A stretch of DNA of 64,000 nt from Sediminibacterium salmoneum NBRC 103935 (GCF_000511175.1 NZ_KI866530.1:208547-272546); one strand, 5' to 3'. Positions 37,771 through 47,438 are shown, numbered from the stretch's first letter. Made by a program: numbers and translations. Notes: generated by a model from the sequence alone, not told the origin.

Positions 37771-37991
37771 GTAACTAATCTTTTAAGATGATAGCCACAG
37801 CAAGTTGTTCAATCCGCCAGGGCGGAATAGGATAACTTCATGTTACGGCATGAATTTGAAAGTGTGCAAAACTAATGAAAATCGGCGGTTTTTCCATTTT
37901 TGTTCAGTTAGCCGGATTTGTGTACCTGTTTTTGCTCTGCGGCAGGGTAGAATGCTAAGGATAGGTAAATTTTACACAATCACAAGGTTTA

Positions 37992-38015
37992 TTGAGTTGC
38001 TTTCACCTAATTTTG
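37992..38015 (+). promoter_or_regulatory. Candidate promoter of the ccmC-ccmD genes
   Basis: TAATTTTG at 38008-38015 fits TAnnTTTG, with TTG at 37992-37994 upstream. The spacing of 13 bases is shorter than usual, so the upstream element is uncertain. The 290-base gap between queA and ccmC holds no other gene I can support. Confidence 0.4.
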
Positions 38016-38060
38016 CAGCTATTCAAACCTAGGGGGGAACTTCGGGTAAAATCGTATTCA

Positions 38061-38741
38061 ATGATTCGGAAATACTGGTGGAAAATATTGTCAATTCTTT
38101 TGTTGGTATACACGTGTACATACGGATTTTACGTAAAAGTGCCCAGGCTGGATGACCGAATGAAGGAATCTATACGGAACTTTTTCTTCCATGTTCCCAT
38201 GTGGTTCACTATGATGATATTATTATTGGTATCATTAATTTACTCCATCAGGTATTTAAGAAATCCAATAGCTAAAAATGACCACAATGCAGTGGCTTTT
38301 GCCGTTACAGGTGTTATTTATGGAATGCTGGGGCTTGTAACCGGAGCCATCTGGGCCAATTATCAGTGGGGTAGCCCTTGGAGCGGAGATCCCAAGCAAA
38401 ACGGTGCTGCCATAGCAATGTTGATTTACCTGGCTTATTTTGTGCTAAGGGGTAGTTTAAAAGAAGACGATAAAAAAGGCCGGATAGGGGCTGTATACAA
38501 CATATTTGCATTTTTTATGCTTTTCCCGACATTGTGGATTTTACCAAGACTTACGGAATCTTTGCATCCCGGAGGGCAAGGGGCGGAAGGAAATCCAGGT
38601 ATAAACGGGAAGGATATGGATGCTCAGATGAGAATTGTTTTTTATCCCGCTGTAATTGGATGGACTTTACTGGGTACCTGGATAAGTACCCTGCAAATAC
38701 GATTTTCTCTCTTAAAAGATAAACTGGAGAATAATGACTAA
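38061..38741 (+). CDS. ccmC: Cytochrome c biogenesis protein CcmC/CcsA family
   Basis: A 226-residue integral membrane protein with about six helices. The heme-handling WWD-type motif is visible as NYQWGSPWSGDPKQN, and FFHVPMWFTMMILL supplies a conserved His near the start. The family presents heme to the CcmE/CcmF machinery in the periplasm. Start ATG 38061 was chosen over the upstream 37992, which lies in the promoter region. It overlaps ccmD by 8 bases. Confidence 0.9.
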   Translation: MIRKYWWKILSILLLVYTCTYGFYVKVPRLDDRMKESIRNFFFHVPMWFTMMILLLVSLIYSIRYLRNPIAKNDHNAVAFAVTGVIYGMLGLVTGAIWANYQWGSPWSGDPKQNGAAIAMLIYLAYFVLRGSLKEDDKKGRIGAVYNIFAFFMLFPTLWILPRLTESLHPGGQGAEGNPGINGKDMDAQMRIVFYPAVIGWTLLGTWISTLQIRFSLLKDKLENND

Positions 38742-38949
38742 ACTAAAATTTTGCTTGTTGCTACTTACTTCTTTTCTGCTATCTTCCCAATTGATGGCAC
38801 AGGATACAGACCAGGGCCTAATGAGAAGCAATGGAAAAATCTTTGTGGTAATGGCAGTAGTACTTACCATTTTAGCTGGATTATTTGCCTACCTGATTAG
38901 TTTAGATAAAAAGATTGCCCGTCTTGAAAAAGAGGGGTTTAAAAAGTAA
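38734..38949 (+). CDS. CcmD family protein
   Basis: A 71-residue exported or membrane protein. An N-terminal signal-like helix (5-22, SSQLMAQ) is followed by one membrane helix (about 37-54) and a basic coil DKKIARLEKEGFKK. The fit with CcmD-type small proteins of cytochrome c maturation rests on size, topology and overlap with ccmC. Sequence signatures in this family are weak. Confidence 0.75.
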   Translation: MTKLKFCLLLLTSFLLSSQLMAQDTDQGLMRSNGKIFVVMAVVLTILAGLFAYLISLDKKIARLEKEGFKK

Positions 38950-38986
38950 TTTTACATTTTCGATTTTAACCAATAAAACGATTGCC

Positions 38987-40408
38987 ATGTCGAATCATCA
39001 ACCGTACAGCTTTTTTCAAAGTGTTGAAAGAAGCTTTGATAAAGCAGCCAGTTTTACCAAGTGGGAAAAAGGGTTGTTAGAACAAATTAAAGCTTGTAAC
39101 AGTATTTACAGCATGCGTTTTCCAGTAAAAATGGACGACGGAAGAATTGAAGTGATTGAAGCATACAGGGTACAACACTCTCAGCACAAGTCTCCATGTA
39201 AAGGAGGAATTCGCTTTAGTGATGAAGTTAATCAGGATGAAGTAATGGCACTTGCCTCATTAATGACCTACAAATGCGCAATTGTGAATGTTCCTTTTGG
39301 CGGCGGTAAAGGTGGAATTAAAATTAATCCTAAAAAATACTCAGTATACGAACTGGAAAAAATTACCCGTCGTTATACCAGTGAATTGGTTAAGAAAAAT
39401 TTTATTGGACCTGGCATTGATGTTCCTGCTCCTGATTATGGAACCGGTGAGCGTGAAATGTCGTGGATTGTAGATACCTATGCTTCATTGAAGCCAGGAG
39501 AAATAGATGCAGCTGGTTGCGTTACTGGTAAGCCGGTAACTCAAGGCGGGGTTCGCGGAAGAAAAGAAGCTACCGGATTGGGAGTGTTTTATGGTATCCG
39601 CGAAGTTTGCAATATGCAGGATGTGATGGAGAAATTAGGATTATCTACTGGCGTAGTGGGTAAAACAGTGATTGTTCAGGGATTAGGTAATGTGGGTTAT
39701 CATACTGCTAAGTTCTTCCGTGAGAACGGTTCCAAAGTAATTGCTATTGCTGAATATGAAGGTGCTATATACAATGCAAACGGATTGAATGAAGAAGAGG
39801 TATTCCAGCATAGAAAAGCTACAGGTTCTATTCTGAATTTCCCTGGTGCAACCAATATTGCAAAAAGCGGAGATGCGCTTGAAATGGAATGTGATATTCT
39901 GATTCCTGCAGCACTGGAAAATGTAATCAATGGCGAAAACGCACCTCGCGTAAAAGCAAAAATTATTGGCGAAGCAGCCAATGGTCCTTTGACTCCCGAG
40001 GCAGATGAGGTTTTTGCTAAAAAAGGAATTTTAGTTGTTCCAGATATGTACCTGAACGCAGGTGGAGTAACCGTTTCTTATTTTGAGTGGTTAAAAAATC
40101 TTAGCCACGTTAGATATGGTAGAATGGAAAAAAGATTTACAGAAAATCTGAACACCAAAATCCTTACTCAGCTGGAAGAGCTAACAGGTAAAACAGTTAG
40201 TACAGCAGAGCGTAATATTATTTTACACGGTCCGGAAGAAGTGGATCTGGTACACAGTGGTCTGGAAGAATCTATGATTGCTGCAACCAGAGAAATCATG
40301 GCTATCTGGAAAGAGAATCCTGCCATTCCTGATATGAGAACTGCTGCTTATGTTTGTGCCATCAACAAAGTAGGTACTTCTTATACTGAATTAGGAATTT
40401 TCCCTTAA
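38987..40408 (+). CDS. Glu/Leu/Phe/Val dehydrogenase (probable glutamate dehydrogenase)
   Basis: A 473-residue amino-acid dehydrogenase catalysing reversible deamination of glutamate or a related amino acid with NAD(P). Signatures: VPFGGGKGGIKINPKKYS with the catalytic Lys, PAPDYGTGEREMSWIVDTY, QGLGNVGYHTAKFF as the Rossmann loop, and a LNAGGVTVSYFEWLKN segment. ATG 38987 follows a short gap after ccmD; the upstream in-frame start lies inside ccmD. It has its own terminator. Confidence 0.93.
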   Translation: MSNHQPYSFFQSVERSFDKAASFTKWEKGLLEQIKACNSIYSMRFPVKMDDGRIEVIEAYRVQHSQHKSPCKGGIRFSDEVNQDEVMALASLMTYKCAIVNVPFGGGKGGIKINPKKYSVYELEKITRRYTSELVKKNFIGPGIDVPAPDYGTGEREMSWIVDTYASLKPGEIDAAGCVTGKPVTQGGVRGRKEATGLGVFYGIREVCNMQDVMEKLGLSTGVVGKTVIVQGLGNVGYHTAKFFRENGSKVIAIAEYEGAIYNANGLNEEEVFQHRKATGSILNFPGATNIAKSGDALEMECDILIPAALENVINGENAPRVKAKIIGEAANGPLTPEADEVFAKKGILVVPDMYLNAGGVTVSYFEWLKNLSHVRYGRMEKRFTENLNTKILTQLEELTGKTVSTAERNIILHGPEEVDLVHSGLEESMIAATREIMAIWKENPAIPDMRTAAYVCAINKVGTSYTELGIFP

Positions 40409-40429
40409 TCGGTTGTTTACTTTATATTG

Positions 40430-40462
40430 AATCCCGGTCCTTTACAGGCCGGGATTTTTTTT
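40430..40462 (+). terminator. Intrinsic terminator of the glutamate dehydrogenase gene
   Basis: AATCCCGG (40430-40437) pairs with CCGGGATT (40449-40456), followed by a run of T. The tail reaches the last base of the convergent HsdR_N-like gene. Confidence 0.85.
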
Positions 40463-40896
40463 TATCGGGAATAGGAGGGGATGGTAGCTATTTCCGTAAC
40501 AGATACCCCCTTTACCTCGAAACCTCTGGAATCATTTCCATTGCTGATGATTAAATACCCTGTTTGCAATACAGACTGGTAACTTAAAATTTGCTGAACC
40601 GTTTTTTCTGATAAGGGTATATCCTGTTCCTTGCATTCAATTAACAGCCAGGGTAAGCTTTCTTTGAATACCAATATGTCGATTCGCTTTTTTAGTTCTC
40701 CTACCTGGATGCCTCTTTCTACTGCAATCACGGATGAAGGAACCTGTAACTGGTTCAATAAATAATTCAGCCAGTTTTGCCTCACCCATTCTTCTTTGGT
40801 AAATAGCACCCATTTTTTTCTGATTAAACACCAGATGAAAAGCTGGTCGTCTGTTTTTTGTAACCTGGGCTCAAAATTGGGGAACAGGATATTCAT
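40462..40896 (-). CDS. Stand-alone HsdR N-terminal-like PD-(D/E)xK nuclease domain protein
   Basis: A 144-residue protein matching the N-terminal domain of type I restriction R subunits. The nuclease core is visible as KKRIDILVFKESLPWLLIECKEQDI: Asp, then Glu-Cys-Lys (the E-x-K pair). KEEWVRQNWLNYLL and QVGELKKRID are also typical. No helicase, HsdM or HsdS gene is nearby, so it is a single-domain protein and not a restriction system. Such stand-alone forms occur widely in Bacteroidota with unknown role. Confidence 0.82.
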   Translation of the reverse strand: MNILFPNFEPRLQKTDDQLFIWCLIRKKWVLFTKEEWVRQNWLNYLLNQLQVPSSVIAVERGIQVGELKKRIDILVFKESLPWLLIECKEQDIPLSEKTVQQILSYQSVLQTGYLIISNGNDSRGFEVKGVSVTEIATIPSYSR

Positions 40897-40963
40897 GGAT
40901 GCAATTTAAGATTACTGCATAAATCAGGGCTAATTTGTATATTTACAAGTTAAATTATTTCAT

Positions 40964-41734
40964 ATGAAAACTAGAGAGGAAATTGTAGACAACTGGCTGC
41001 CACGTTATACCGGAGAAAAACTGGAAAATTTTGGAAAATATATTCTGCTAACCAATTTCAGCAATTATGTAAAAATGTTCGCAGAATGGAATAATGTTCC
41101 GATTGTTGGATTAGACCGTCCGATGCAATGTGCCACTGCTGATGGAATTACCATTATCAATTTCGGAATGGGTAGCCCGGGTGCAGCAACGATTATGGAT
41201 TTGCTGACCGCTATTGAGCCGGAAGCTGTATTGTTTTTAGGCAAATGCGGAGGGTTAAAAAGAAGAAATAAAATCGGTGATCTGATATTGCCAATTGCGG
41301 CAATCCGCGGGGAGGGTACATCCAATGACTATTTCCCTCCGGAAGTTCCTGCAATGCCTGCTTTCGCATTGCAGAAAGCAATTTCAACAACCATAAGAGA
41401 TTATGAAGTGGACTATTGGACAGGTACTGTTTATACTACCAACAGAAGGGTATGGGAGCACGATGAAGAATTTAAAACCTATCTGCAGAAAGTAAGAGCC
41501 TATGCCATTGATATGGAAACAGCTACCATTTTTACGGTTGGTTTCTTCAATAAAATTCCAACTGGAGCTTTGTTGCTGGTGAGCGATCAGCCTATGATAC
41601 CGGAAGGGGTAAAAACGGAAGCCAGTGATTCAAAAGTAACTGCGCAGTTTGTAGACAAACACCTGAAAATTGGCATCGATTCTTTAAAGCAGCTAATTAA
41701 TAATGGATTAACTGTAAGGCATCTGCGGTTTTAA
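40964..41734 (+). CDS. amn: AMP nucleosidase (short form)
   Basis: A 256-residue member of the nucleoside phosphorylase/AMN fold that splits AMP into adenine and ribose 5-phosphate. Key parts: ATADGITIINFGMGSPGAATIMDL, ALFLGKCGGLKRRNKIGDLILP-like motif (read as VLFLGKCGG), and YAIDMETATIFTVGF with the conserved Glu, then LLVSDQPM. It lacks the N-terminal regulatory domain of the E. coli enzyme, as usual in Bacteroidota. Convergent with ccmB (4-base overlap). Confidence 0.9.
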   Translation: MKTREEIVDNWLPRYTGEKLENFGKYILLTNFSNYVKMFAEWNNVPIVGLDRPMQCATADGITIINFGMGSPGAATIMDLLTAIEPEAVLFLGKCGGLKRRNKIGDLILPIAAIRGEGTSNDYFPPEVPAMPAFALQKAISTTIRDYEVDYWTGTVYTTNRRVWEHDEEFKTYLQKVRAYAIDMETATIFTVGFFNKIPTGALLLVSDQPMIPEGVKTEASDSKVTAQFVDKHLKIGIDSLKQLINNGLTVRHLRF

Positions 41735-42389
41735 TCCCTCCAAAGAAAAGGAAATAAAATTACTGCCAGGGCCAAAACCAACAGGTCAAGGACGAATAGC
41801 ATGGCCACCATTTGCCACCAGCCGTTTTGAATGGCGGATGTAAATGCTGCCCCTGAAACTTTCATGAGCAATAGCAATTGGGGAATGATTATGGGGAACC
41901 CCATAATGGCCATCATAGCCGCCTGCTGCTGAGCCTTGGCTGCAATTGCAGCCAAAAAAGTGAATACCATACTTAAACTGATTCCGCCCAACAGGCTTAC
42001 CAGTATGAATTCTATGAAACGGACAGTTGGGTTACCCAGTAATAAACTAAATATGCAAATGCTTATTAAAGTCATGAAAAGCATGAGGATGGCATTGAAC
42101 AATAGTTTAGCCAGCACAAAATGGATGGGTGAAGATAAACTGTAATAGTAGAGCATCCGCCCCCTGTTCTCCTGTAAAAAGCTTTTGGCCACCGCATTAA
42201 TGCAGATGAACAATTGCAATACCCAGAAAAGTCCGTTCCAGACTTTTTCTTCGGGTTGCCCCATGGTTAGGTATACTACGAATGTGCTGGAAGCAATGTA
42301 TAGAAGAACGCCATAAAAACTATATTGCTGTCGGGTTTCCAGTAATATGTCTTTTTTAGAAGGGCTGATATCAGGCGAAAATTATTCAT
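41731..42389 (-). pseudogene. ccmB: Heme exporter protein CcmB, frameshifted near the N-terminus
   Basis: The intact frame 42264-41731 gives 177 residues of CcmB (MGQPEEKVWNGLFWVLQLF, NAVAKSFLQENRGRMLYYY, then helices to the end). Reading the same frame further upstream gives KKDILLETRQQYSFYGVLLY, the expected N-terminal part, but it has no start codon. The start MNNFRLISALLKK lies at ATG 42389, one frame off. One extra A in the six-A run at 42352-42357 (read on the minus strand) would join the two into a 219-residue protein of normal CcmB length. CcmB is the membrane subunit of the CcmAB ABC complex used in cytochrome c maturation. The start overlaps the restored end of tdk. Confidence 0.8.
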
Positions 42390-42946
42390 GGAAACATTTT
42401 CTGCAACGAGGTTCGTAGGTTTCTTTCTCTCCTAATAAAACCTGTCCTTCATCACTGGTTTTTACGATAAGAGATATTGGCAATATTGCCACATTTCATG
42501 CAAATGGCGTGAAGCTTGGTAATATAGTCTGCGGTAGCAAGTAAATTAGGCATCTGTCCGAATGGTTTACCCAGATAATCCATGTCGAGGCCGGCAACAA
42601 TTACACGAACACCCCTTAATGCCAGTTTTTCACATACATCTACTATTTCCGCATCAAAAAACTGTGCTTCATCAATGCCTACTACATCTACATCCTGTGC
42701 CATTAATAGTATGGTCTGAGAATTTTCAATGGGAGTTGAGGTAATGGTATTGGAATCATGGCTAACCACGTCATTTTCGTCGTATCGCTTGTCTACAGCT
42801 GGTTTGAAAATTTCAACCTTTAAATTGGCAATTTTGGCTCTTTTTAATCTTCTGATTAATTCCTCTGTTTTGCCACTAAACATACTGCCACAGACCACTT
42901 CGATCCAGCCTCTTCTTTCTCCTGATAAATTGGGTTCAATAAACAT
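42382..42946 (-). pseudogene. tdk: Thymidine kinase, frameshifted near the C-terminus
   Basis: The open frame 42946-42452 gives 164 residues of type II thymidine kinase: P-loop [32 protein letters not shown] and the first zinc pair CMKCG. It then ends early after SYRKNQ. Removing one A from the AAAAA run there continues the frame as [17 protein letters not shown] and CRKCFHE, ending at TAA 42384-42382. That is the expected end, with the second zinc Cys pair, and gives 187 residues. The early stop would remove half of the zinc site. A +1 error in a homopolymer is the simplest explanation. Confidence 0.85.
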
Positions 42947-43022
42947 GTAACAATAAAATAGCTTAAAATTCGTTTTAGACTAATAAGTTGCTTCTTTGGA
43001 TAACCCAAAAGTATTGCTTCCT

Positions 43023-43691
43023 ATGGAAAGAGTAGGCACTTTAATTAATAAATTACAAGAACAATTTAGCCGTGAGGAAGCGGCTGACAAATTGTCTATT
43101 ACAGCTCAGCTGTTATTGGCTGAGTTGCAAATGCACAAACCAGCCAATATTACTTCTTCAAAAGTGGCGGTAGTTATGCCTTCCATTGCCATAGCAAAGT
43201 CTGCAATTGAAACAGAACCTGAACTGTCAACTGTTTCATCAAAGCAAAATACTAAAGAAGACAAAATAACCCAATCCCTGTTTGAACCCTTTACTGAAAT
43301 AGAAATACCTACTTTGATTCATCAACCCGCTCCGGTTTCTAAAGAAGAATTGCAGGTAAAGGAAATAAATGAGCTTTTAATAAACGATATTCCTGAAATG
43401 AATGAGCAATTAAAGGAATATACTGTTGAAGTGGCCAATCTACTGGATGAAACACCTGTTAGAGATCTTAAAAAAGCAATCAGTATCAACGACAGATACC
43501 TGTTTATCAATCATCTTTTCAGGGGCGATGAAAATATGTACGAAAGGAGCATTAAAACCATTAACGGGTTTAATATTTACCCGGAAGCCCAGTACTGGAT
43601 TCAGCGTGAGTTAAAGGTAAAGCTGGGATGGCTCGAGGACAATCCAACAGTGAAATTATTTGATCAGTTGGTTAAGAGACGATTCGCCTGA
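43023..43691 (+). CDS. Conserved hypothetical protein
   Basis: A 222-residue cytoplasmic protein I cannot assign to a family. The N-terminal part (MERVGTLINKLQEQFSREEAADKLSITAQLLLAELQ) is helical and charged, residues ~50-130 are low in structure, and the C-terminal ~75 residues (DLKKAISINDRYLFINHLFRGDENMYERS...) look like the conserved core. ATG 43023 was preferred to the upstream TTG at 42996. It ends inside the convergent waaA gene (28-base overlap). Confidence 0.7.
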   Translation: MERVGTLINKLQEQFSREEAADKLSITAQLLLAELQMHKPANITSSKVAVVMPSIAIAKSAIETEPELSTVSSKQNTKEDKITQSLFEPFTEIEIPTLIHQPAPVSKEELQVKEINELLINDIPEMNEQLKEYTVEVANLLDETPVRDLKKAISINDRYLFINHLFRGDENMYERSIKTINGFNIYPEAQYWIQRELKVKLGWLEDNPTVKLFDQLVKRRFA

Positions 43692-44923
43692 ATATAATGC
43701 AGGATTTTTTGTGTGGCACCTGCTTTTGCAGCTACAAAATTCTTGGCTGCTTTTCCCATTTTGTCTTGTTTTTCTTTATTCTGTAATATGGCATTGAAAC
43801 TTTCTTCCAAAGTTAAAATGGTTTCTACCGTTGCCGCTCCTCCGGTTTCAATTAACTCCACAGCTTCCAGGTATTTGTCATATACAGGTCCAAACACAAC
43901 AGGTTTGCCAAATACGGCTGCTTCAATGGTATTGTGAATTCCCTGACTGGTAAAGCCTCCTCCAATAAAAGCAATGGTTGCATACTGGTACAATTGACTT
44001 AAAATACCAATATTGTCAATAATCAGGGTGCTTGCCTTTTTTTGAACTTCCTCGCTTGCCGAAATAAAAGTTGAATATAAAATAGAGGAGGGATAGAATT
44101 GCAAACATTCATGAAGCCTGTCTTCTTCAATATGATGGGGTGCGATAATCCATTTTACTTCCGGGTTACTGATGGCAAAATGATGCAATACTTTGTCGTC
44201 TTCACTCCAAGTACTACCGGCGATGATTAATGGATGTCCGTTGGCAAAATTGGCCACCGCCGGAAAGGTATTTGCAGCTGCGGCAATGGCAATTACTCTG
44301 TCGAACCTGGTATCGCCGGATACGCTGATCCGTTCGGTTGAAACATAGGGCTTTAATAAGTTGGCCGAGCCTTCGTCCTGTAAAAAGAAATGCGTAAAAT
44401 ATTGCAGAAGCGACCGGTAAAATCCCCCAAAGGGTTTAAAGAAAAGATGATTGGAACGGAAGATGCCTGATACCAGCAGAACCGGTATATTTTGCTGATG
44501 TAAAGTTCTTAAATAATAATACCAGAATTCATATTTAATGAAAATGGCCATTTGGGGTTGAACATATTCAATAAGTTTTTGTGCATGAACAGCACTGTCC
44601 ATAGGAAGATAAAATACCCAATCTGCTATCGGGTGATTTTTTCTGTTCTCGTATCCGGAAGGAGAAAAAAACGTAACAAGCAACCGATGACCAGGGTATT
44701 CTTTTTTGAGTTGTTCTGCAATGGGTAATCCCTGCTCAAATTCTCCCAATGATGCCGCGTGCATCCATATAACCGGATCCTGATTACCCGCGAATGCAAT
44801 TCTGATTTTTTCGGGCAAATTTTTCCTGCCATTTACCCATAGGGCTGCTTTGCGGTTGAATGGTGAAATCAACCAGGCAATCAGCGGGTAGAGTCGGATA
44901 AATAAAAGGTATGCCCATTTCAT
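43664..44923 (-). CDS. waaA: 3-deoxy-D-manno-octulosonic acid (Kdo) transferase
   Basis: A 419-residue GT30 enzyme that adds Kdo to lipid IVA at the inner membrane. An N-terminal helix (MKWAYLLFIRLYPLIAWLIS) is followed by WMHAASLGEFEQGLP with the conserved Glu, FFSPSGYE, IKYEFWYYYL, and the C-terminal GGGFTSQGIHNTIEAAVFGKPVVFGP stretch (donor site, seen in parts). The upstream in-frame ATG at 44944 would cover promoter-like sequence. Together with lpxB it supports a lipid A-Kdo envelope. Confidence 0.94.
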   Translation of the reverse strand: MKWAYLLFIRLYPLIAWLISPFNRKAALWVNGRKNLPEKIRIAFAGNQDPVIWMHAASLGEFEQGLPIAEQLKKEYPGHRLLVTFFSPSGYENRKNHPIADWVFYLPMDSAVHAQKLIEYVQPQMAIFIKYEFWYYYLRTLHQQNIPVLLVSGIFRSNHLFFKPFGGFYRSLLQYFTHFFLQDEGSANLLKPYVSTERISVSGDTRFDRVIAIAAAANTFPAVANFANGHPLIIAGSTWSEDDKVLHHFAISNPEVKWIIAPHHIEEDRLHECLQFYPSSILYSTFISASEEVQKKASTLIIDNIGILSQLYQYATIAFIGGGFTSQGIHNTIEAAVFGKPVVFGPVYDKYLEAVELIETGGAATVETILTLEESFNAILQNKEKQDKMGKAAKNFVAAKAGATQKILHYIQANRLLTN

Positions 44924-44930
44924 AGTGGAA

Positions 44931-44974
44931 CAAAAGTAACTCAAATCTTTGTTGTTGATTTTATAGTAATTTTG
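44931..44974. promoter_or_regulatory. Divergent promoter region, waaA and glycan operon
   Basis: On the plus strand TAATTTTG (44967-44974) fits TAnnTTTG, with TTTG 15 bases upstream at 44948-44951. On the minus strand TACTTTTG (44938-44931) fits the same motif before waaA. The upstream spacings are short, so only the TAnnTTTG elements are convincing. Confidence 0.45.
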
Positions 44975-44990
44975 CGTTTAAATTTTATAT

Positions 44991-46121
44991 ATGCGTCCTA
45001 TACAGATGGTGGATACCCATTCTCAGTATTTAGCAATAAAAAACGAGGTGGATGCTGCCATCCATGAAGTGTTAGATGCTGCTGCCTATATTAACGGAAA
45101 AGCAGTACAGGAATTTACCCGTGAACTGGGTAATTATCTGAATGTAAAGCATACCATTCCCTGTGCCAATGGAACCGATGCCCTTCAGATTGCCATGATG
45201 GCACTGGGTTTGCAGCCCGGAGATGAGGTAATTACTCCTTCTTTCACTTATATCGCTACTACTGAAGTAGTGGCATTGTTGAAGCTTACTCCTGTTTTTG
45301 TTGAAGTAGACCCCAAAACTTTTTGTATTAATCCCGCTTCGGTTAGAAAAGCAATAACCCCCAGAACAAAAGCCATTGTTCCCGTCCATTTGTATGGACA
45401 TGCGGCCCCTATGGAAGAAATTATGGCGATTGCCAAAGAATTTGGTCTGTTTGTGATTGAAGACAATGCGCAGGCAATTGGCTGCGACTATACTTTTTCT
45501 GACGGTACCAAAAAGAAAACCGGAACCATCGGAACAATTGGAGCCACCAGTTTTTATCCCTCAAAAAATCTGGGAGCATATGGAGACGGGGGGGCTATTT
45601 TTACCAATGACGATTCTCTGGCTCAGCAGATGAAAATGATTGCCAATCATGGTCAGCAAAAAAGATACTACCACGAAGTGGTGGGTTGTAATTCAAGGCT
45701 GGATTCTATTCAGGCTGCCGTGTTGAATATCAAACTGAAAAAACTGGACCAGTACAATGCAGCCCGACAGGCTGTTGCGGCAAATTATAATAAAGCATTT
45801 GCAGGCAACCCTGCAATAACAACACCTTTTGTGGCTTCCTACAGTACCCATGTGTATCACCAATATACCCTTCAATTGAATGGGGTTGACAGGGATGCGC
45901 TGGTTGCTTACCTGGCAGAACAAAAAATACCTTCCATGATTTATTATCCGGTACCTGGTCACAGACAGGATATGTTTGCCAGCTTTGGATTAAAAGAAAT
46001 TTCCATGCCGGTGACGGATGCATTAACAAATTCCGTAATTTCTCTTCCGATTCATACTGAAATAGATGAAGAGCAGTTGAATTTTATCACAACACATGTA
46101 TTAAACTTTATCAATAAATAA
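44991..46121 (+). CDS. DegT/DnrJ/EryC1/StrS-family sugar aminotransferase
   Basis: A 376-residue PLP-dependent aminotransferase that converts a keto group of a nucleotide-linked sugar into an amine. PLP-binding Lys192 is in [15 protein letters not shown] and Asp158 is in FVIEDNAQAIGC; GTDALQIAMMAL binds the phosphate. The C-terminal HTEIDEEQLNFI is typical. It starts the five-gene glycan operon with UDP-glucose dehydrogenase 5 bases downstream. The exact sugar is not determinable. Confidence 0.93.
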   Translation: MRPIQMVDTHSQYLAIKNEVDAAIHEVLDAAAYINGKAVQEFTRELGNYLNVKHTIPCANGTDALQIAMMALGLQPGDEVITPSFTYIATTEVVALLKLTPVFVEVDPKTFCINPASVRKAITPRTKAIVPVHLYGHAAPMEEIMAIAKEFGLFVIEDNAQAIGCDYTFSDGTKKKTGTIGTIGATSFYPSKNLGAYGDGGAIFTNDDSLAQQMKMIANHGQQKRYYHEVVGCNSRLDSIQAAVLNIKLKKLDQYNAARQAVAANYNKAFAGNPAITTPFVASYSTHVYHQYTLQLNGVDRDALVAYLAEQKIPSMIYYPVPGHRQDMFASFGLKEISMPVTDALTNSVISLPIHTEIDEEQLNFITTHVLNFINK

Positions 46122-46126
46122 TTTTT

Positions 46127-47428
46127 ATGAAAATTGCCGTTGTAGGAACAGGGTATGTTGGTTTGGTTACCGGTACCTGTTTCTCTGAAACAGGAAACAA
46201 AGTAACCTGTATAGACATAGACCAAAACAAAGTAAATAAGCTATCTAATGGTGAGATCACCATTTATGAACCTGGTCTGGAAAAAATCTTTCTGAGAAAT
46301 TTAAGAGAAGGAAGACTAACTTTTACCACCAACCTGGCAGAAGGAGTTAAAGACGCAGAGATTGTTTTTCTTGCATTGCCCACTCCTCCGGGAGAAGGTG
46401 GAGCGGCGGATTTACGTTATGTACTAGGCGTTGCTAAAGACCTGGGTAAAATCATGACCGACTATAAAGTATTGGTTGATAAAAGTACGGTTCCAGTGGG
46501 CACTGCAGAAAAAGTGCATGCCGCTGTTGCAGAAAATTACAAGGGAGAGTTTGATGTGGTAAGTAATCCGGAATTCTTAAGAGAAGGGGTTGCGGTGGAT
46601 GATTTTATGAAACCCGACAGAGTTGTTGTGGGTACCCGTTCTGAAAGAGCTAAAAAGTTAATGTCCGATTTATATGCACCATTTGTGCGTCAGGGTAACC
46701 CGGTAATTTTCATGGACGAAAAATCAGCTGAGTTAACCAAGTATGCTGCCAATTCTTTCTTAGCAACGAAAATTTCATTCATGAATGAAATTGCACAGCT
46801 ATGTGAGAAAGTGGGTGCCGATGTAGACATGGTAAGAAGGGGAATTGGATCTGATGACCGGATTGGAAAGCGTTTCCTTTTCCCCGGTATTGGATATGGT
46901 GGTAGTTGTTTCCCTAAAGATGTGCAGGCTTTAATTATGTCTTCTGAAGAAGTAAACTATGATTTCAAGATTCTGAAAGCGGTAGAAGAAGTAAACGAAG
47001 CGCAGAAATTACACCTGATGCCCAAAATTGAACGTTACTTCAAAGGCGACCTAAAAGGAAAGCATTTTGCCCTCTGGGGATTGGCATTTAAACCCAATAC
47101 GGATGATATACGCGAAGCTCCGGCTTTGTACTTAATTGACGCATTGGTAGCTGCAGGTGCAACGGTAACCGCCTATGATCCGGAAGCCATGCCGAATGTA
47201 AAAAATACCATTGGCGATAAAATTAAATATGCCGATAGCCAATACGGTGCGCTTAAAAATGCAGATGCATTAATTATTGCAACAGAGTGGAGTGAGTTCA
47301 GAACGCCTGACTTTGAAGTGATTGATAGTTTATTGAAGGGCAAAGCCATTTTTGATGGAAGAAACTTATTTGAAGTAAAATATATTACTGACATGGGTTA
47401 TCACTACGAAAGTATTGGTAGACCATAA
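46127..47428 (+). CDS. UDP-glucose 6-dehydrogenase
   Basis: A 433-residue NAD-dependent enzyme oxidising UDP-glucose to UDP-glucuronate. Rossmann start [21 protein letters not shown], the [16 protein letters not shown] loop, [13 protein letters not shown], and the active-site Cys in [18 protein letters not shown] are all present. [18 protein letters not shown] belongs to the UDP-binding part. Its product is the substrate of the next gene, the UDP-glucuronate decarboxylase. Confidence 0.95.
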   Translation: MKIAVVGTGYVGLVTGTCFSETGNKVTCIDIDQNKVNKLSNGEITIYEPGLEKIFLRNLREGRLTFTTNLAEGVKDAEIVFLALPTPPGEGGAADLRYVLGVAKDLGKIMTDYKVLVDKSTVPVGTAEKVHAAVAENYKGEFDVVSNPEFLREGVAVDDFMKPDRVVVGTRSERAKKLMSDLYAPFVRQGNPVIFMDEKSAELTKYAANSFLATKISFMNEIAQLCEKVGADVDMVRRGIGSDDRIGKRFLFPGIGYGGSCFPKDVQALIMSSEEVNYDFKILKAVEEVNEAQKLHLMPKIERYFKGDLKGKHFALWGLAFKPNTDDIREAPALYLIDALVAAGATVTAYDPEAMPNVKNTIGDKIKYADSQYGALKNADALIIATEWSEFRTPDFEVIDSLLKGKAIFDGRNLFEVKYITDMGYHYESIGRP

Positions 47429-47438
47429 AAAAAATATT

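Noticed and set aside
37805..38032. Plus-strand ORF of 75 residues before ccmC
   Set aside because: It lies in the queA-ccmC gap, runs through a promoter-like TAATTTTG, and its translation has no recognisable features.
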